A stretch of DNA of 64,000 nucleotides, from the NCBI GenBank assembly GCA_038503035.1, contig JAVSML010024605.1, positions 1-64,000 of the forward strand, in the 5' to 3' direction. This DNA comes from Crocodylus rhombifer (lineage: Eukaryota > Chordata > Crocodylia > Crocodylidae). The notes below the pieces were generated by a model. That model did not search any database and was not told where the DNA came from. It saw only the letters and a list, made by a program, of their open reading frames with translations. The position numbers and the translations under genes are program-made. Positions 11,900 through 22,884 of the stretch are shown here, in pieces (positions within the stretch are counted from its first letter, which is position 1; every line of letters begins with the position of its first letter).

Positions 11900-13420
11900 G
11901 TCCCCCAGGGTGTTGAGGGAGCTAGCAGGGGTTATTGCAGGGCCCTTGGCATGGCTTTACAAGCACGTGTGGTGCTTAGGCCAGGTGTCAGATGATTGGA
12001 AGATAGCCAACGTGGTCCCCATCTTTAAAAAAGGGAGGAGGGAGGACCCGGGCAACTATAGGCCTGTCAGTCTTACCTCAATCCCAGGGAAACTCTTTGA
12101 GAAGATCATCAGGGAGTACATCTGTGATGGGCTGGCCTCAGAGATGATGCTCAGGGGCAACCAGCACGGTTTCATTAGGGACAGGTCATGTCAGACCAAC
12201 CTGATTGCCTTTTATGATCAGGTCACAAAAGCCTTGGATGCAGTTGTTGCCGTGGATGTAATCTTTCTGGACTTCAGCAAGGCCTTTGACACTGTCTCCC
12301 ACCCCATCCTCATTAAAAAAATTGGGTGACTGTGGCATTGATGCCTACACAGTCAGATGGATTACAGATTGGCTAAAGGGTCGTACTCAGAGGGTGGTGG
12401 TGGATGGGTCATATTCAACCTGGGGAGACGTGGGCAGCGGAGTCCCCCAGGGCTCGGTCCTTGGGCCCGTGCTGTTCAATCTCTTTATCAGCGATTTGGA
12501 TGACGGGGTGAAAAGCACCCTGTTTAAATTCGCTGATGATACCAAAATTTGGGGTGAGGTAAGCATGCTAGTAGGGAGGGAAAGACTGCAGCAAGACTTG
12601 GATAGGTTATGGGGTGGGCTAACAAAAACAGGATGCACTTCAATACTGACAAGTGCAGGGTGCTGCACTTGGGCAGTAGTAACCAGCAGCACTCTTATAG
12701 ACTGGGAAACCCCCTTCTTGAGAGCACAGAGGCAGAAAGGGATCTTGGAGTCATTATTGACTCCAAGATGAACGTGGGTCGACAATGTGAGGTCATGGTT
12801 GGAAGGGCTAACCGGACCGTGTCATGCACCCACAGGTGCATCTCTAGCAGGGACAAGGAGGTGATCCTCCCCCTTTATGTAACACTGGTCAGGCCACAGC
12901 TGGAGTACTGTGTCCAGTTCTGCACGCCCCATTTCAGGAGGGATGTGGACAACATTGAGAGGGTCCAGAGGAGGGCCCACCTGCATGATCCGGGGACAAC
13001 AGGGCAGACCCTACAGTGAGAGACTGCGGGACCTGAACCTGTTCAACCTTCACAAGAGAAGGCTGAGGAGGGACCTGGTGACTGTCTATAAACTCACTAG
13101 CGGGGACCAGAAGGGTTTGGGAGAGACCTTGTTTCCCCTAGCGCCCCCTGGCATAACAAGGAATAATGGCCACAAGTTGTTGGAGAGTAGGTTTAGATTA
13201 GACATCTGTAAGAACTACTTCACAGTTAGGGTGGCTAGGATCTGGAACCAACTTCCAAGCGAAGTGGTGCTGGCTCCTACCCTGGGGGTCTTTAAGAGGA
13301 GGCTTGATGCCTACCTATCTGGGATCATTTGTGCCCAGTTTTTTCTCCTGCCCTGGCAGGGGGTCGGACCTGAAGATCTACAAGTTCCCTTCGGACCCTG
13401 CTTCTATGATTCTATGATTT
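11900..13420 (+). pseudogene. CR1 LINE, 5'-truncated ORF2 reverse transcriptase and 3' end
   Basis: The + strand encodes the CR1 RT domain in pieces: a segment with VVPIFKKGRREDPGNYRPVS, motif [10 protein letters not shown], then after a frameshift near 12320 motif [15 protein letters not shown] and motif [10 protein letters not shown]. The C-terminal part ([31 protein letters not shown]) lies in two more frames, so at least three frameshifts break the gene. The 3' end is TCTATGATTCTATGATT, followed by 22 A (13421-13442). The endonuclease domain and ORF1 are absent. It once encoded the enzyme for target-primed reverse transcription of CR1 RNA and is now inactive. Confidence 0.93.
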
Positions 13421-13442
13421 AAAAAAAAAAAAAAAAAAAAAA

Positions 13443-14845
13443 GGGCTTAGTCCACATGTCTGTCTGTAATGCTCTTGGGAGGGGTGTGGCTTCTGGTGTG
13501 GCCTGGCACCAGCCAGTGCTGCACGTAGGGTGAATTGCCTGTCAAGAATGATGGAGGGATGGTGGGGGGAATGATGATGGGGACAAAGTGTCGCCATGAC
13601 GGAGAAGATGGAGTGCCCCCTCCCCACTCGGTGGCTCTGTTCCTTGGAGGTGGTGGTGGCTTGATGCTGGCCTCGCCTCTCCCTTCCATCTCTGCTGTCA
13701 TGGTGTTACTCCATTCCTGCTGTCCTTCTTGATGGGTGGTTTGCTAGTACTCTAATATTAAACTTTTGTTGCCAGCGAACTTTGCTCATTTTGCTGCTGC
13801 TTTTCCCTCCTCTCCAAATCACTAATAAATTCATTAAACAGTATGTGAAAATCCTTGGTAGTTAATCTTTTGCCATGTTGCAGCCAATTACAATGCCTAC
13901 TGAAACAACCAGAGTGGGCTGGAGCCTGCCCACCTCTTCCATAGCTGGGGTGTGAGCTGTTGGTGGGTCCTGAGCTGCAGGGGGTCCCAATACTTCCCTC
14001 TGCGGAGGTGGCATGCCCCTGGGTAGGGGTTGCAGTTCTGTCCCTGGCTGCAGCCCATACTATCACACCTGCAGGGGGACTTTTCTCCGGTACCAGCACT
14101 GCACATGAGGGCGATGCTGCTGTGAATCCTTCAGCTTAGGGGCAGTCCTGTGCCTGGCTCCTCCACAGTGCCAGCCCCTGCAGCCCGGTCTAGCCCAGCC
14201 CTGTCAGCATTGTGCACCGGGAGCTAGGAGCCATGAAACTGCCTGGCAGCAGTGCCTGTGTGCTGCCACTCAGGGCAGTGAGTGCTGCTGCTGGGGTGTG
14301 TGAGCTCTGGTGGCAGGGTGGGTGGTGAGGGCACAAGCAGGGCCAAGGGGTTGTGGGGGCTGGGGAGTGAATGGTGTGAGGAGGGTTGTGGCGGGGGGGG
14401 GGGAATGAGGGGCACGAGCATGGCTGGGGCAGGGGGAAGTGAAGGCCACGGGGTTGGGGGGCCGAAGTGAGGGGCTCAAGGAGGGCCACAGTGTTGTGGG
14501 TGGGGGGAAGAATGAGGGCAGGGCCAGGGGATTGTGGGGAGTGAGGGGCATGAGCAGGGCCTAGGAGCACAATGCTATTATACTATAATAAAAGATATTC
14601 CTATGTCTGTGTTTACATGTGGATAGCCTCATGTAGCCTTTTTGAGGGTGAGAAGTTTTCATTCCATTAAAGTATTTGGTCAAAGGATAACTAAAAATAC
14701 TGTATTTAAAGAAATACTTTTGCAATTAAATTTTTATTGCAAATGTTTTGTTGGTTTCAACTAGCTTGAAAACTAACTTTAAAATGAAATACGACTAGCA
14801 ATTTGCATATAGTACCCATACACTTAGTTCCTCCAGAATAGATGG
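13443..14845. other. Intronic DNA with G-rich block
   Basis: No gene seen. The 14260-14570 part is strongly purine-skewed (G-rich on +, with a run of G at 14391-14402). That gives long but meaningless open frames on the - strand. The flanking TACTCTAATATTAAACTTTT (13748) and ATTATACTATAATAAAAGAT (14576) are AT-rich and may mark a transposon, unassigned. Confidence 0.45.
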
Positions 14846-14870
14846 ATTTATTTATTTATTTATTTATTTT
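14846..14870. repeat. (ATTT)n microsatellite
   Basis: About six uninterrupted TTTA units ending in a T-run. Confidence 0.9.
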
Positions 14871-15015
14871 TGAAACTGCTACACTGCTGCAAGTTTTAGC
14901 ACAGGCACTGCACAAACATACTTCTGAGCAGTACTTTGGCAGCTACTTATGTTATACAAACTACTTTTTCTTTCTTTTTAATTTTTTTGGCAAAAATGTT
15001 TTTTCAGATATATAA

Positions 15016-15018
<3 letters not shown>

Positions 15019-15052
<34 letters not shown>
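15019..15052. repeat. (GT)n microsatellite
   Basis: Roughly 17 uninterrupted GT units, followed at 15061-15093 by a C-run and a CCCTCCCCT pyrimidine tract. Confidence 0.95.
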
Positions 15053-15055
<3 letters not shown>

Positions 15056-15060
15056 CATAC

Positions 15061-15990
15061 ACCCCCCCCACTCTCCTCTCCCCTCCCCTCCCCCTAACAC
15101 TCCTGTTTTGTGACTGATATGGTTCACCTGAAAAGTCCATAACAAGTCCATCTACAGTTGATCACAGGCATCCCAATTAGAAAACCCTACTGTGTGCTTG
15201 TTACTGTCTCCCTTACCCATTACAATCGCTCCAAGCTGCCTCTGTGCCCCCTCCCCACCCAAACTTAATTCCTCAGTCCTGTTCCTCCTTGCCATCCTCA
15301 TTGTTCTTCCTCTCCTCATCACTGTCATTGTCCTCCTCCCCGTTGTTACCTTCTCTTGGGGTTTTGTTCCTGGGCAATCTGTGCTGTTCTTTCCTCTTCC
15401 ATGCGTCTTCTGCCTTTATTCTCCCCTTCATCTCCTTCCGTCTTCTTATAGTACAACTGTAGCTCACTCACTCAAAGCATTTCAAAAGTCAACCCCACAG
15501 CTCAGCACTGGTCTGGCTTTACCTCATGGAGGGCAGGGCCACCCTGATCATATGCACCAGGCTGAGAGAGGGGACAACAGAGGGATTCTGAGTGAACTGT
15601 TTGGGGCCCTATTTGGTGCTGTTTACCAGGCCTTGAAGGCTGGTGAAGAAACAGCAATCATTGGAAATGGGAAAGAAAGGCACATCTCAGCTATGAGAGT
15701 GAAGAGGAAGTCAAAATATATTCTATGTACTGGTTTACTATTACTTGGACAAGAGTTGGTGGTGAGGGGGACTTTGCTTAATAGGCACTATCATATATCT
15801 TATTAGAAGGGTTCCACTAACCTATTCTTACCTGACAGGGGTGCAGTACCATGAAGTGGTTTTCCTGTGGAGGTCAGATCACCTTGAATGGTATTTTGTA
15901 GTGAAATGTGGAGACCTGTCCAATGCTCTGCACACAGACTCCCCTATGAGAGTCTACTATAGCCTCTCATTGGGAGGATCTCTGCTACAT
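15061..15990. other. Pyrimidine-rich intronic DNA, no gene seen
   Basis: The pyrimidine skew (15190-15440) produces a 204-codon open frame on + that has no recognisable domain, a low-complexity composition and no splice or start context. I see no gene. Confidence 0.5.
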
Positions 15991-16226
15991 GCCTATTTTA
16001 TGGAGTTGGGGGATTTATCCCTAAGTTGGCAGGCTTTTTTGGCCTCTTGGCTAATGGTAAGTGAGACTCAAGGTCATCTGAACCCTAAGACCTCTGGGGT
16101 TGGGGCTTGCCTATTTTATGGAGTTGGGGGATTTATCCCTAAGTTGGCAGGCTTTTTTGGCCTCTTGGCTAATGGTAAGTGAGACTCAAGGTCATCTGAA
16201 CCCTAAGACCTCTGGGGTTGGGGCTT
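15991..16226. repeat. Exact tandem duplication, 2 x 118 bp
   Basis: Copy 1 (15991-16108) and copy 2 (16109-16226) start GCCTATTTTATGGAGTTGGG and end CTCTGGGGTTGGGGCTT. By eye they are identical at every base. Sequence diverges immediately on both sides. Two identical adjacent copies mean a very recent duplication or an assembly duplication. Confidence 0.95.
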
Positions 16227-16649
16227 GCATGTAGGGTGCTTGCCATGAAGTTGGGAGCATCTGAAGCCCTAGGCTGAAGTGTCTGGGAGGGAAGATGCTT
16301 GCTGGTAGTAACACCACACAGATCTGAACGACTGGGCTCTGGATGGAATTCAGAACAAATTTGACTGATTTGGTTCGAGAGAGAGAATTAAAAGGAAAAA
16401 AAGAGTGGTAGGTTTCCATCAGTATGTTTGCCCAGTGTAGGCCATATGTTTTTATAGTTGTGCTTGGTGCTGGCTGCATTTAAGCAACTTCATAGTTGGT
16501 TTGCATTGCTGAGCACATGCTTCTTTTGGCAGCAGTTTAATGATAGACACTGTATTAGGCGAGGTTTCCTTGTATGTGATTATAAGCCAGGGGGCCCTTT
16601 CCCCTTCCATTTGCGGGGGAAAACCCAATTTGGTATTTGAGTAAATATT

Positions 16650-16830
16650 GTCTTTTCTTTAGTAGCTCTACTTTGTGGGACCTTGTCAAAAGCCTTTTAG
16701 AAGTCTAAATATGTTGTCCAATAGTTTTCTTTTATTTGTTACTTTGGCTCAACTGAAGAATTCTGATATTAACAAAGTATGATCTTTTTGCTTTGTAGAA
16801 TGGTCTTGGCTAGATCCTGTGATGCCAGGC
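16650..16830 (-). repeat. Ancient L3/CR1-like fragment
   Basis: The reverse-complement RT-domain text GGGACCTTGTCAAAAGCCTT then TTAGAAGTCTAAATATGTTG, followed by a degenerate TTCTGATATTAACAAAGTATG, matches old amniote L3/CR1 copies as I recall them. It is heavily diverged and short. Confidence 0.6.
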
Positions 16831-17159
16831 CTTCTCGGTTCTGTTCTGTATGTGTGTACCACTTCAACCAGTTTGCTAAGCACAGAATTTTAGGGTGTCC
16901 AACCCTGTAATTTCCACAGCCAGCCTCGAGCCATTTCTAAAAAGCAGGGAGTACAGATGCATGATTTCTTTTACTACAGAGTAAAAATGGAGTGGACATG
17001 GAATGCACAGCGGTAGTATATAGTAAATCACTTGAGTCCACTTGAAAAAGTGCATGCCAATCTTAACTGCCTGGGAAATAAACTGTGTAGAAGGTATTGA
17101 GTCCATTTCTTCTTGGGATGGCAGCCTGTGAGAGACTGACTCTCCCAGTATCTGCAAAT

Positions 17160-17850
17160 GGGTACTGTAGTAAATTTACTACAGAGAAAAATTTTGAGTG
17201 AACTATTTCATAGTCATCCCGTCGCAGGATGTTCATGCCTAGAACTAGTCTGTGTAGGGAAACATTTTTTTTCCAGGATGTTTTCCTTTTTAATGTTTTA
17301 GGTGCAACTGCTCCAAAAAAGTGCCCGCTGTTTATGCCTATTTAAGCTATTCCTTTTTAGAACCACTGCATCCACGATTTGTGAGATAAGTACACTATGT
17401 TCTGGGGAAATATCCTGTAGTGTAGTCTTCCACTGTGTGTTTGTTTGCTTTGTAGAATGTTTCTTGTACTGCACTGTGGAATACTAAATGGTACCTACAG
17501 AAATACTGAGTTCAAATCCTTCTGAGTTCTTTCTCTGAAATCCTTTATAGAGGAACCCACTTAAATCAGTTTCACAATTTTTGTGGAAACTGTGAAATAT
17601 GGTGGTTTTTGCAATCATCACAAAAAATGGTATTTCCTGCAACTTGGTGCCAAATTGCCCCCCCAAAATAAAAGCTTACCAGGACAAAAGGAGAGCGTAG
17701 CAGTCCTCCCAGCCATAGAGCATGTGGTTTGGGAGTACCAATGAGAGGCTGAGCAAGTGAAGTAGACTCAGTCAGGAAAACAAAATGGTTTTAGCATCAG
17801 TTTTTGAGAAGCTGGAAATAATATACGGTAGTGAGTGCTGAAGTCTGAAT
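17160..17850. other. Intronic DNA left of the hAT relic
   Basis: No gene seen. Part of it may be the untranslated left arm of the adjacent hAT element, but no terminal inverted repeat could be fixed. Confidence 0.4.
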
Positions 17851-19470
17851 ATGATGAGTGAAAAGAAATTCAGGAAAGCTAAATACATTTCAGCTCAGGA
17901 TCATGTAAGGCAGTTCCCTGTAGGAACCTTGCATGCAGATGGTGGTAAATTGTTTTGTTCATCATGCAACGTGACTCTGGATATGTCGAGGAAAAACAGA
18001 ATTGATCGGCATTTAGAATCTGAATGGCATATAAAGTGAAAGGCTGCTGCAGATGCTGAAAGTTAGAGCCAGAAACAAGCATTTATGTCCTTGATCTTTA
18101 AAAGAACCACTGAAAGCAGTTTGATAAGAAGAGAGGCTACTTTCGTGCTAGTGGAGAGAGTCATGGCTGCCAACATTCCTCTGGAGAAAATCGATAACCC
18201 TAAATTAAGAGACTACTTGAACAAACATGTGCTGGCAGTTTCCCACATATGAATAAGCTTTGGCAAGATTATCTACCAGGCATAATTGCTTTGCATGTTC
18301 AGTCTACAAAATACAAATTGGCAGAATATAAATTAATCTAGACTGTAGCAGATGAAGCCACAGATGTCCAAGATAACTGTTCTGCACATTTTATTTGTAT
18401 CTGGGAGCTGGACGGACTGACCTGCCTGTTTTTCAAATAGAGCTGGTTTACCTCGCATCTATCAATTTTTCTACTCTGGCACAAGCTGCAGTGAAGGCTG
18501 TTGTAAAAGACTGCTTAGTATTTAACAAGATTTCAGCATTTCTGTCTGATATCACAATGTATATGTGCAAAACTTTGTGATGTGCTCCATGGAATGATGC
18601 CCAGGGCAATTTGTCCTCTGCAATGCACACATCCTTTCTTTAGTAAGTGACATCTGGTACATGTCTTCCTGATGTGGATAGCCTGGTTTTCTGTTTTAGA
18701 AAAGTGTTCAAACATAATCCAGGCCATAAACTTTGATACAGGCAGTTCATTGCCAATTAAAGCTGAGATCTACATGCAATTATCACTTCCACCAGAGCCA
18801 GTACTGCCAGCCATTTGTGTGAGAGGAGCTTGAAATCGCACCCAGTATGCAGTGCATGCTTAAACTACATGATCTCTTTAAGATGGGGTGACAGTGAAGA
18901 TCAAGTTAAGTTTGTGGTTGAAAATGTGATCTGATTTGTGGAGCTTCTAATATGGTTTGAAAGTCAGCAGGCTTCTATCCACCAAGGACACAATAAGCTG
19001 ATGGATTTAATAAGTCGGATCAAAGACATAGTAGCATCACAACTTTCAAACCGTCAAAGTGAAAATCAGTGGCGACAGCTTCCAGACAATAGCTGTGAAG
19101 TTGAATCGGCACTACATGTATGGTCAGTCCCCAGCATTGTGGTTTAAACTACTGGCTGCCTCTCTTTTGTGTTCCTTTTCTGAGTTTTGACCCTAAACTA
19201 CTGAAATCAATCCCAGGATGGCGGAAAGAGCATGACAACAAATGTGCTGCTTCCATGAACTTTGACAGAGTGCCAGATGCCTTCTGACTGTGTTTTGGGA
19301 GTCTTTTTGATTGGTTTCCACATCTTACAACTTGGCAAACCGCTGCCTCACCATTCCAACCAATTTTGTGGTCTCAGAATGTACAAACTAAGTGTATGGA
19401 CAAGTGTTCACATTGCAGAGACCGGATGTCAGCTGACAAATGCTGATGGATGCTAGCATTTAACAACTAA
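17851..19470 (+). pseudogene. Decayed hAT transposase of the CGGBP1-like lineage
   Basis: The first 63 codons (17851-18039) read as a BED-type zinc finger: VRQFPVGTLHADGGKLFCSS then CNVTLDMSRKNRIDRHLESE and WH. The C..C pair and the later H.{4}H spacing are visible. After a stop the same frame continues with VMAANIPLEKIDNPKLRDYL, which parallels the segment after the finger in CGGBP1, a host protein derived from a hAT transposase. Further on, VADEATDVQD matches the hAT catalytic DEATD motif. The C-terminal part (LKSIPGWRKEHDNKCA, then a hAT dimerisation-like stretch) is in other frames. At least four stops and several frameshifts break it. In life it would cut and paste its element with 8-bp target duplications. 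Terminal repeats were not located. Confidence 0.8.
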
Positions 19471-20093
19471 CATAAATTGTTTCTATCAAGGTTAGCATTA
19501 TTTAGTATTACTAAACTTTTTGTACAATGCTAATAATAAATTATGATATTAGTTACAATTCATATTGTGTATACATTTATATTCATATTTCAATTAAGAT
19601 TTAAATTTAATAATGAGATTTATAATAATGCAGTAATATTTATTTGATATTTCTGCAGACTTTGCTATTTAATTATGCTGCAGGTTTTGCTTCTCAGTCT
19701 GTCAGCCGTGAGGGTTAGAGCTGCAAGGATCCCTCAACCAATCAACGGTGAGGCTCACCTCAAAAAGACTGCGGAGTTAGCTGTGTGCCATAAATGGCCC
19801 AGGAAAATCCCTTTATCTTGCCATGATTTAGGTAGGCCCTTACCTGTATAATAGTTTTGTGAGCCAGTGTCATTTTCAAATTATTTGTGCAATGTGGGAG
19901 CACTTTTGAGCACCTTGATCTTGGCAATTTTTTAATGTGAGGGGGTTGATATATGTGTATTCATACAGCTGTGTGGCTGACTAGTACAGGATGACTTAAG
20001 GAGCAGTCATGATTTTGCTTCTGTGATACAATGCTACTTGAGGAGATACTTAAGTGTATTTATACATTCAGCCTTCCTAGAATGGTTTTAAAT
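19471..20093. other. Intronic DNA, AT-rich
   Basis: Very AT-rich at 19490-19680. No gene or named repeat was recognised. Confidence 0.5.
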
Positions 20094-20300
20094 CAGTGGT
20101 GCCCTAGTCATCCAGCCCTGTGACTTGATATAGTAGCACAGGGCCAGTCTGCAGGCCCAATCCAATACATAGGACCACATCTTCTGACCCATGGTAGGAT
20201 GAGCAGTGGTAGCATTAGCTGCTACAGGAACTGTGGCAGTGCTGCCACCACTTCTCTGCCACCAAATTGCTAGACCCATGAGGAGCCCTCTGGGTCAGAT
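20094..20300. mobile_element. hAT-type MITE fragment
   Basis: Starts CAGTGGTGCCCTAGTCATCC in hAT style. Its body (ACTTCTCTGCCACCAAATTG then CTAGACCCATGAGGAGCCCT) is, in reverse complement, the same family as the centre of the element at 37123-37412 (TTTGGTGGCAGAGGCATGGT). The right end is lost. Confidence 0.6.
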
Positions 20301-21009
20301 AACAACTTCCTGAGGCATATCTTTGTAAGTTTGGCTGAAATCAACATAATGCTTCTTCAGGGTTTGGGAAATTAGCATGGACTAGTAGGACAGAATAGTG
20401 ATGTAGAATTGAAATGACTTCCTGGGGCCAATTTCCTAATGATTTGAACAGCTCACTTTGGAAGTCTAATGGTCAAACATCAACATGAGTTTTGCTAGCT
20501 GGAACCTCGCCACTCCCTTGGAATAGCAACTGTTTCTAATGAAGCATAGTTCTGCTAGTAACTTGGCTACTTCATGCTTGAACAGCTTTAGAACTTGTAG
20601 TATATACCATATAGGTTTGGTGTTTTAAAGATTTTTAAATTGTTCCATCAGCTCTTTTCTTATCTCAGTCTGAGTATCTCTCTTTTTTCATTTCCAAGAA
20701 CAGTGAAGACCTGTGTAAGGAAATCATGTAGGAAATGTCTGTGCTGCACAGTCTAAATTTAGCCAACCCACGTAACAACAGTGTACACTGAAGTCTGTAG
20801 TGTAGTGTTTTTATTGCTGTTGTTGGTAGATAAGCATATATAAGCCATCTTTTAATGTGTGCCACAACACATTCCTTTGCAGTGTAGATGTATCTTTAGC
20901 TTCTTGTCATTGTCTTAAATTTTTTTCTTATGATCCAGAGGACCCACTGATTCTTTTCCAGACTTGCTTATTCTGACATAATCGTAACAATTATTTGATT
21001 TATCTAATA

Positions 21010-22758
21010 TAGGGGTGCACCGATTGGAGATTTTTTTGGGCCGATACTGATGGTTGATTTTTAATGAGCCATATTGGCTGATAACAGTCCGCTTGCTGAT
21101 ATGCAGCAGGGCAGCTTAGAGAGCAGTGTCCAGCTGGTAAGTCTGTTGTGGGGGAAGGGACGAGGGGAGAGGGAAGGGGCGTAGGGGGTGCAGATCGAGG
21201 TCTCTGTGGAGAGGGAAGGAGTGGGACTGGGGTAGGGGCTGCACAGCTGGGATAGAGCGTGGGACAGAGCTGCGAGTGGCTCGTCTGGGAGGCATGGGGG
21301 CATGGCTTCCACAGTTATGCATACCGCAGGAGGGCATGGGAAACGTGTGTCCCCAGATCTGCATGTGGGGTGGGGGTGTGCTGCTGCTGTGGACTGGGGC
21401 CGTGGTAGCACCGAGCTCTTCCTGAGCTCTGGGGCAGGTGGCAGCAGTGCTGGCAGGAGAGCTATGGGGGGTGGGGTAGCTACAGCCACCCCAAAAGTCT
21501 CTGTAGCCTCCCACAGTGCCCCCTCACAGTGCTGCTGCTGCCTGCCCCGAGTACCGCCCTGCCCCAATGCCCCCCCCCCCCCCCCCCAGAAGAAGCCGCC
21601 AGCACCTGGCCCCAGCTCATCTTCACCCCATGTGCAGATTCTTGGGGCACGTGCCCCGCCCCCCTATCCCATGCCCTCCCAGGGTGCATGCAGTGGCAGG
21701 AATTGCCCCCCCCCCCCCCAGCCCCACTGCCTACCTCACTGCGGGGGTCTCAATCTGACCTCCCTGCCCTCCCTCACAACAGGCTTACCAGCTGGACCCA
21801 GATGCACTCCATGCTGCCGAGCTACTCTCCTGGCCCCCTGCGTGCTGCACTGTGGCTGCATGAATGCACAGGGCATTTATCGGCAACATTATTGGCTGTA
21901 TCAACCAGACAAAGTTCAACACTGAGAATTGTAAAGTGCTCCATCTTGGGACAAACAGTCCCCAACATACTTACAGGCTCGGTGGCACCATACTGACTAA
22001 TACCATGCTGAAAGGGACCTACAGGTAATAATAGACCACAGTATGATATGAGCTGTCAATGCGATGCTGTAGCCAGCAAGGCAAACAATACTCTGGCATG
22101 AATCAACTGATGCATCTCAAGCAAAACCAGGGAAGTGATTCTTCCACTTTACTCGGAATTGCTGAGACCGCAGCTGGAGTACTGGGTCCAGTTCTGGGCA
22201 CTGCACTTGAACAAGGACATGGGAAAGCTTGAGTGAGTTCAGAGAGGAGCCACCCATATGATCAGACTTGTGAGGCATGCTATATGAGGAAAAGGCTGTG
22301 GGACTTGGGTCTCTTCAGCCTAAAAAAGAAAAGGCTGAGAGGGGACTTGGTAGCAGCTTATCGCTATATCAGGAGCTCGGCGAACAATTGTTTAGCAGGG
22401 CAGCCTTGGGGAAAACCAGGAGTAATAACCATAAATGCCTGCAAGACCGTTTCAGGTTTAACACTAGGAAAAACTTCTTCACAGCTAGGGTGTCCAGAGT
22501 GTAGAATAAGCTCCCTCCAGAGGTGGTATGATCAGCTACCCTGGAAACTTCAAGAGAAGACTGAATGGTCGCCTCTCTGGGGTGACCTGACCCCAGTTGT
22601 CTTTCCTGCCTAGTGCAGGGGGGCTGGACGTGATTTTGCAAAGTCCCTTCCAGTCGCTTAAATCTATGAATCGGCCAAAAAAAGCCGATTGCCGATGCTG
22701 TCAATTTTCCTTATATTGGTGCTGGTCCGATATGGGACTATGTATCAGTGCACCTCTA
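21010..22758. mobile_element. hAT non-autonomous element with 8-bp target duplication
   Basis: The termini are inverted repeats: TAGGGGTGCACCGATTGG at the left, and the reverse complement of TAGAGGTGCACTGATACA at the right. Subterminal GGCCGAT/ATCGGC repeats lie near both ends. The flanks are ATCTAATA (21002-21009) and ATCTGATA (22759-22766), an 8-bp target duplication with one mismatch, as hAT elements make. The GC-rich core (21100-21830) includes long C-runs and gives spurious open frames on both strands. A CR1 fragment is inserted in the right half. No transposase is encoded. A partial relative is at 49654. Confidence 0.88.
21898..22668 (+). repeat. CR1 LINE fragment nested in the hAT element
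   Basis: On the + strand it carries degenerate CR1 ORF2 C-terminal text (AACTGCAGCTGGAGTACTGG-like at 22165, LRGDLVAAYRYIRS-like frame at 22335) and ends CCCTTCCAGTCGCTTAAATC then TATGAA. Both flanks are hAT subterminal sequence (ATCGGCAACATTATTGGC left, TCGGCCAAAAAAAGCCGATT right), so this insertion postdates the hAT. Multiple stops and frameshifts are present. Confidence 0.85.
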
Positions 22759-22884
22759 ATCTGATAAGCTCTTTGAAGTCCATTTTGACCTTCTAATTTC
22801 TCTCCTACTTAATGCCCAACAGTCACTTGTTTGGTTTCATAATTAACTTTCAAAATTTGAATGGTTTTGTTGCTTGTGATTTAT

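Noticed and set aside
15192..15806. 204-codon open frame on + with hydrophobic start
   Set aside because: Arises from a pyrimidine-rich tract that encodes Leu/Ser/Pro. The second half has no family resemblance.
21302..21925. 207-codon open frame on + in the hAT core
   Set aside because: Spans C-runs and poly-Pro and crosses into the nested CR1. Compositional only.
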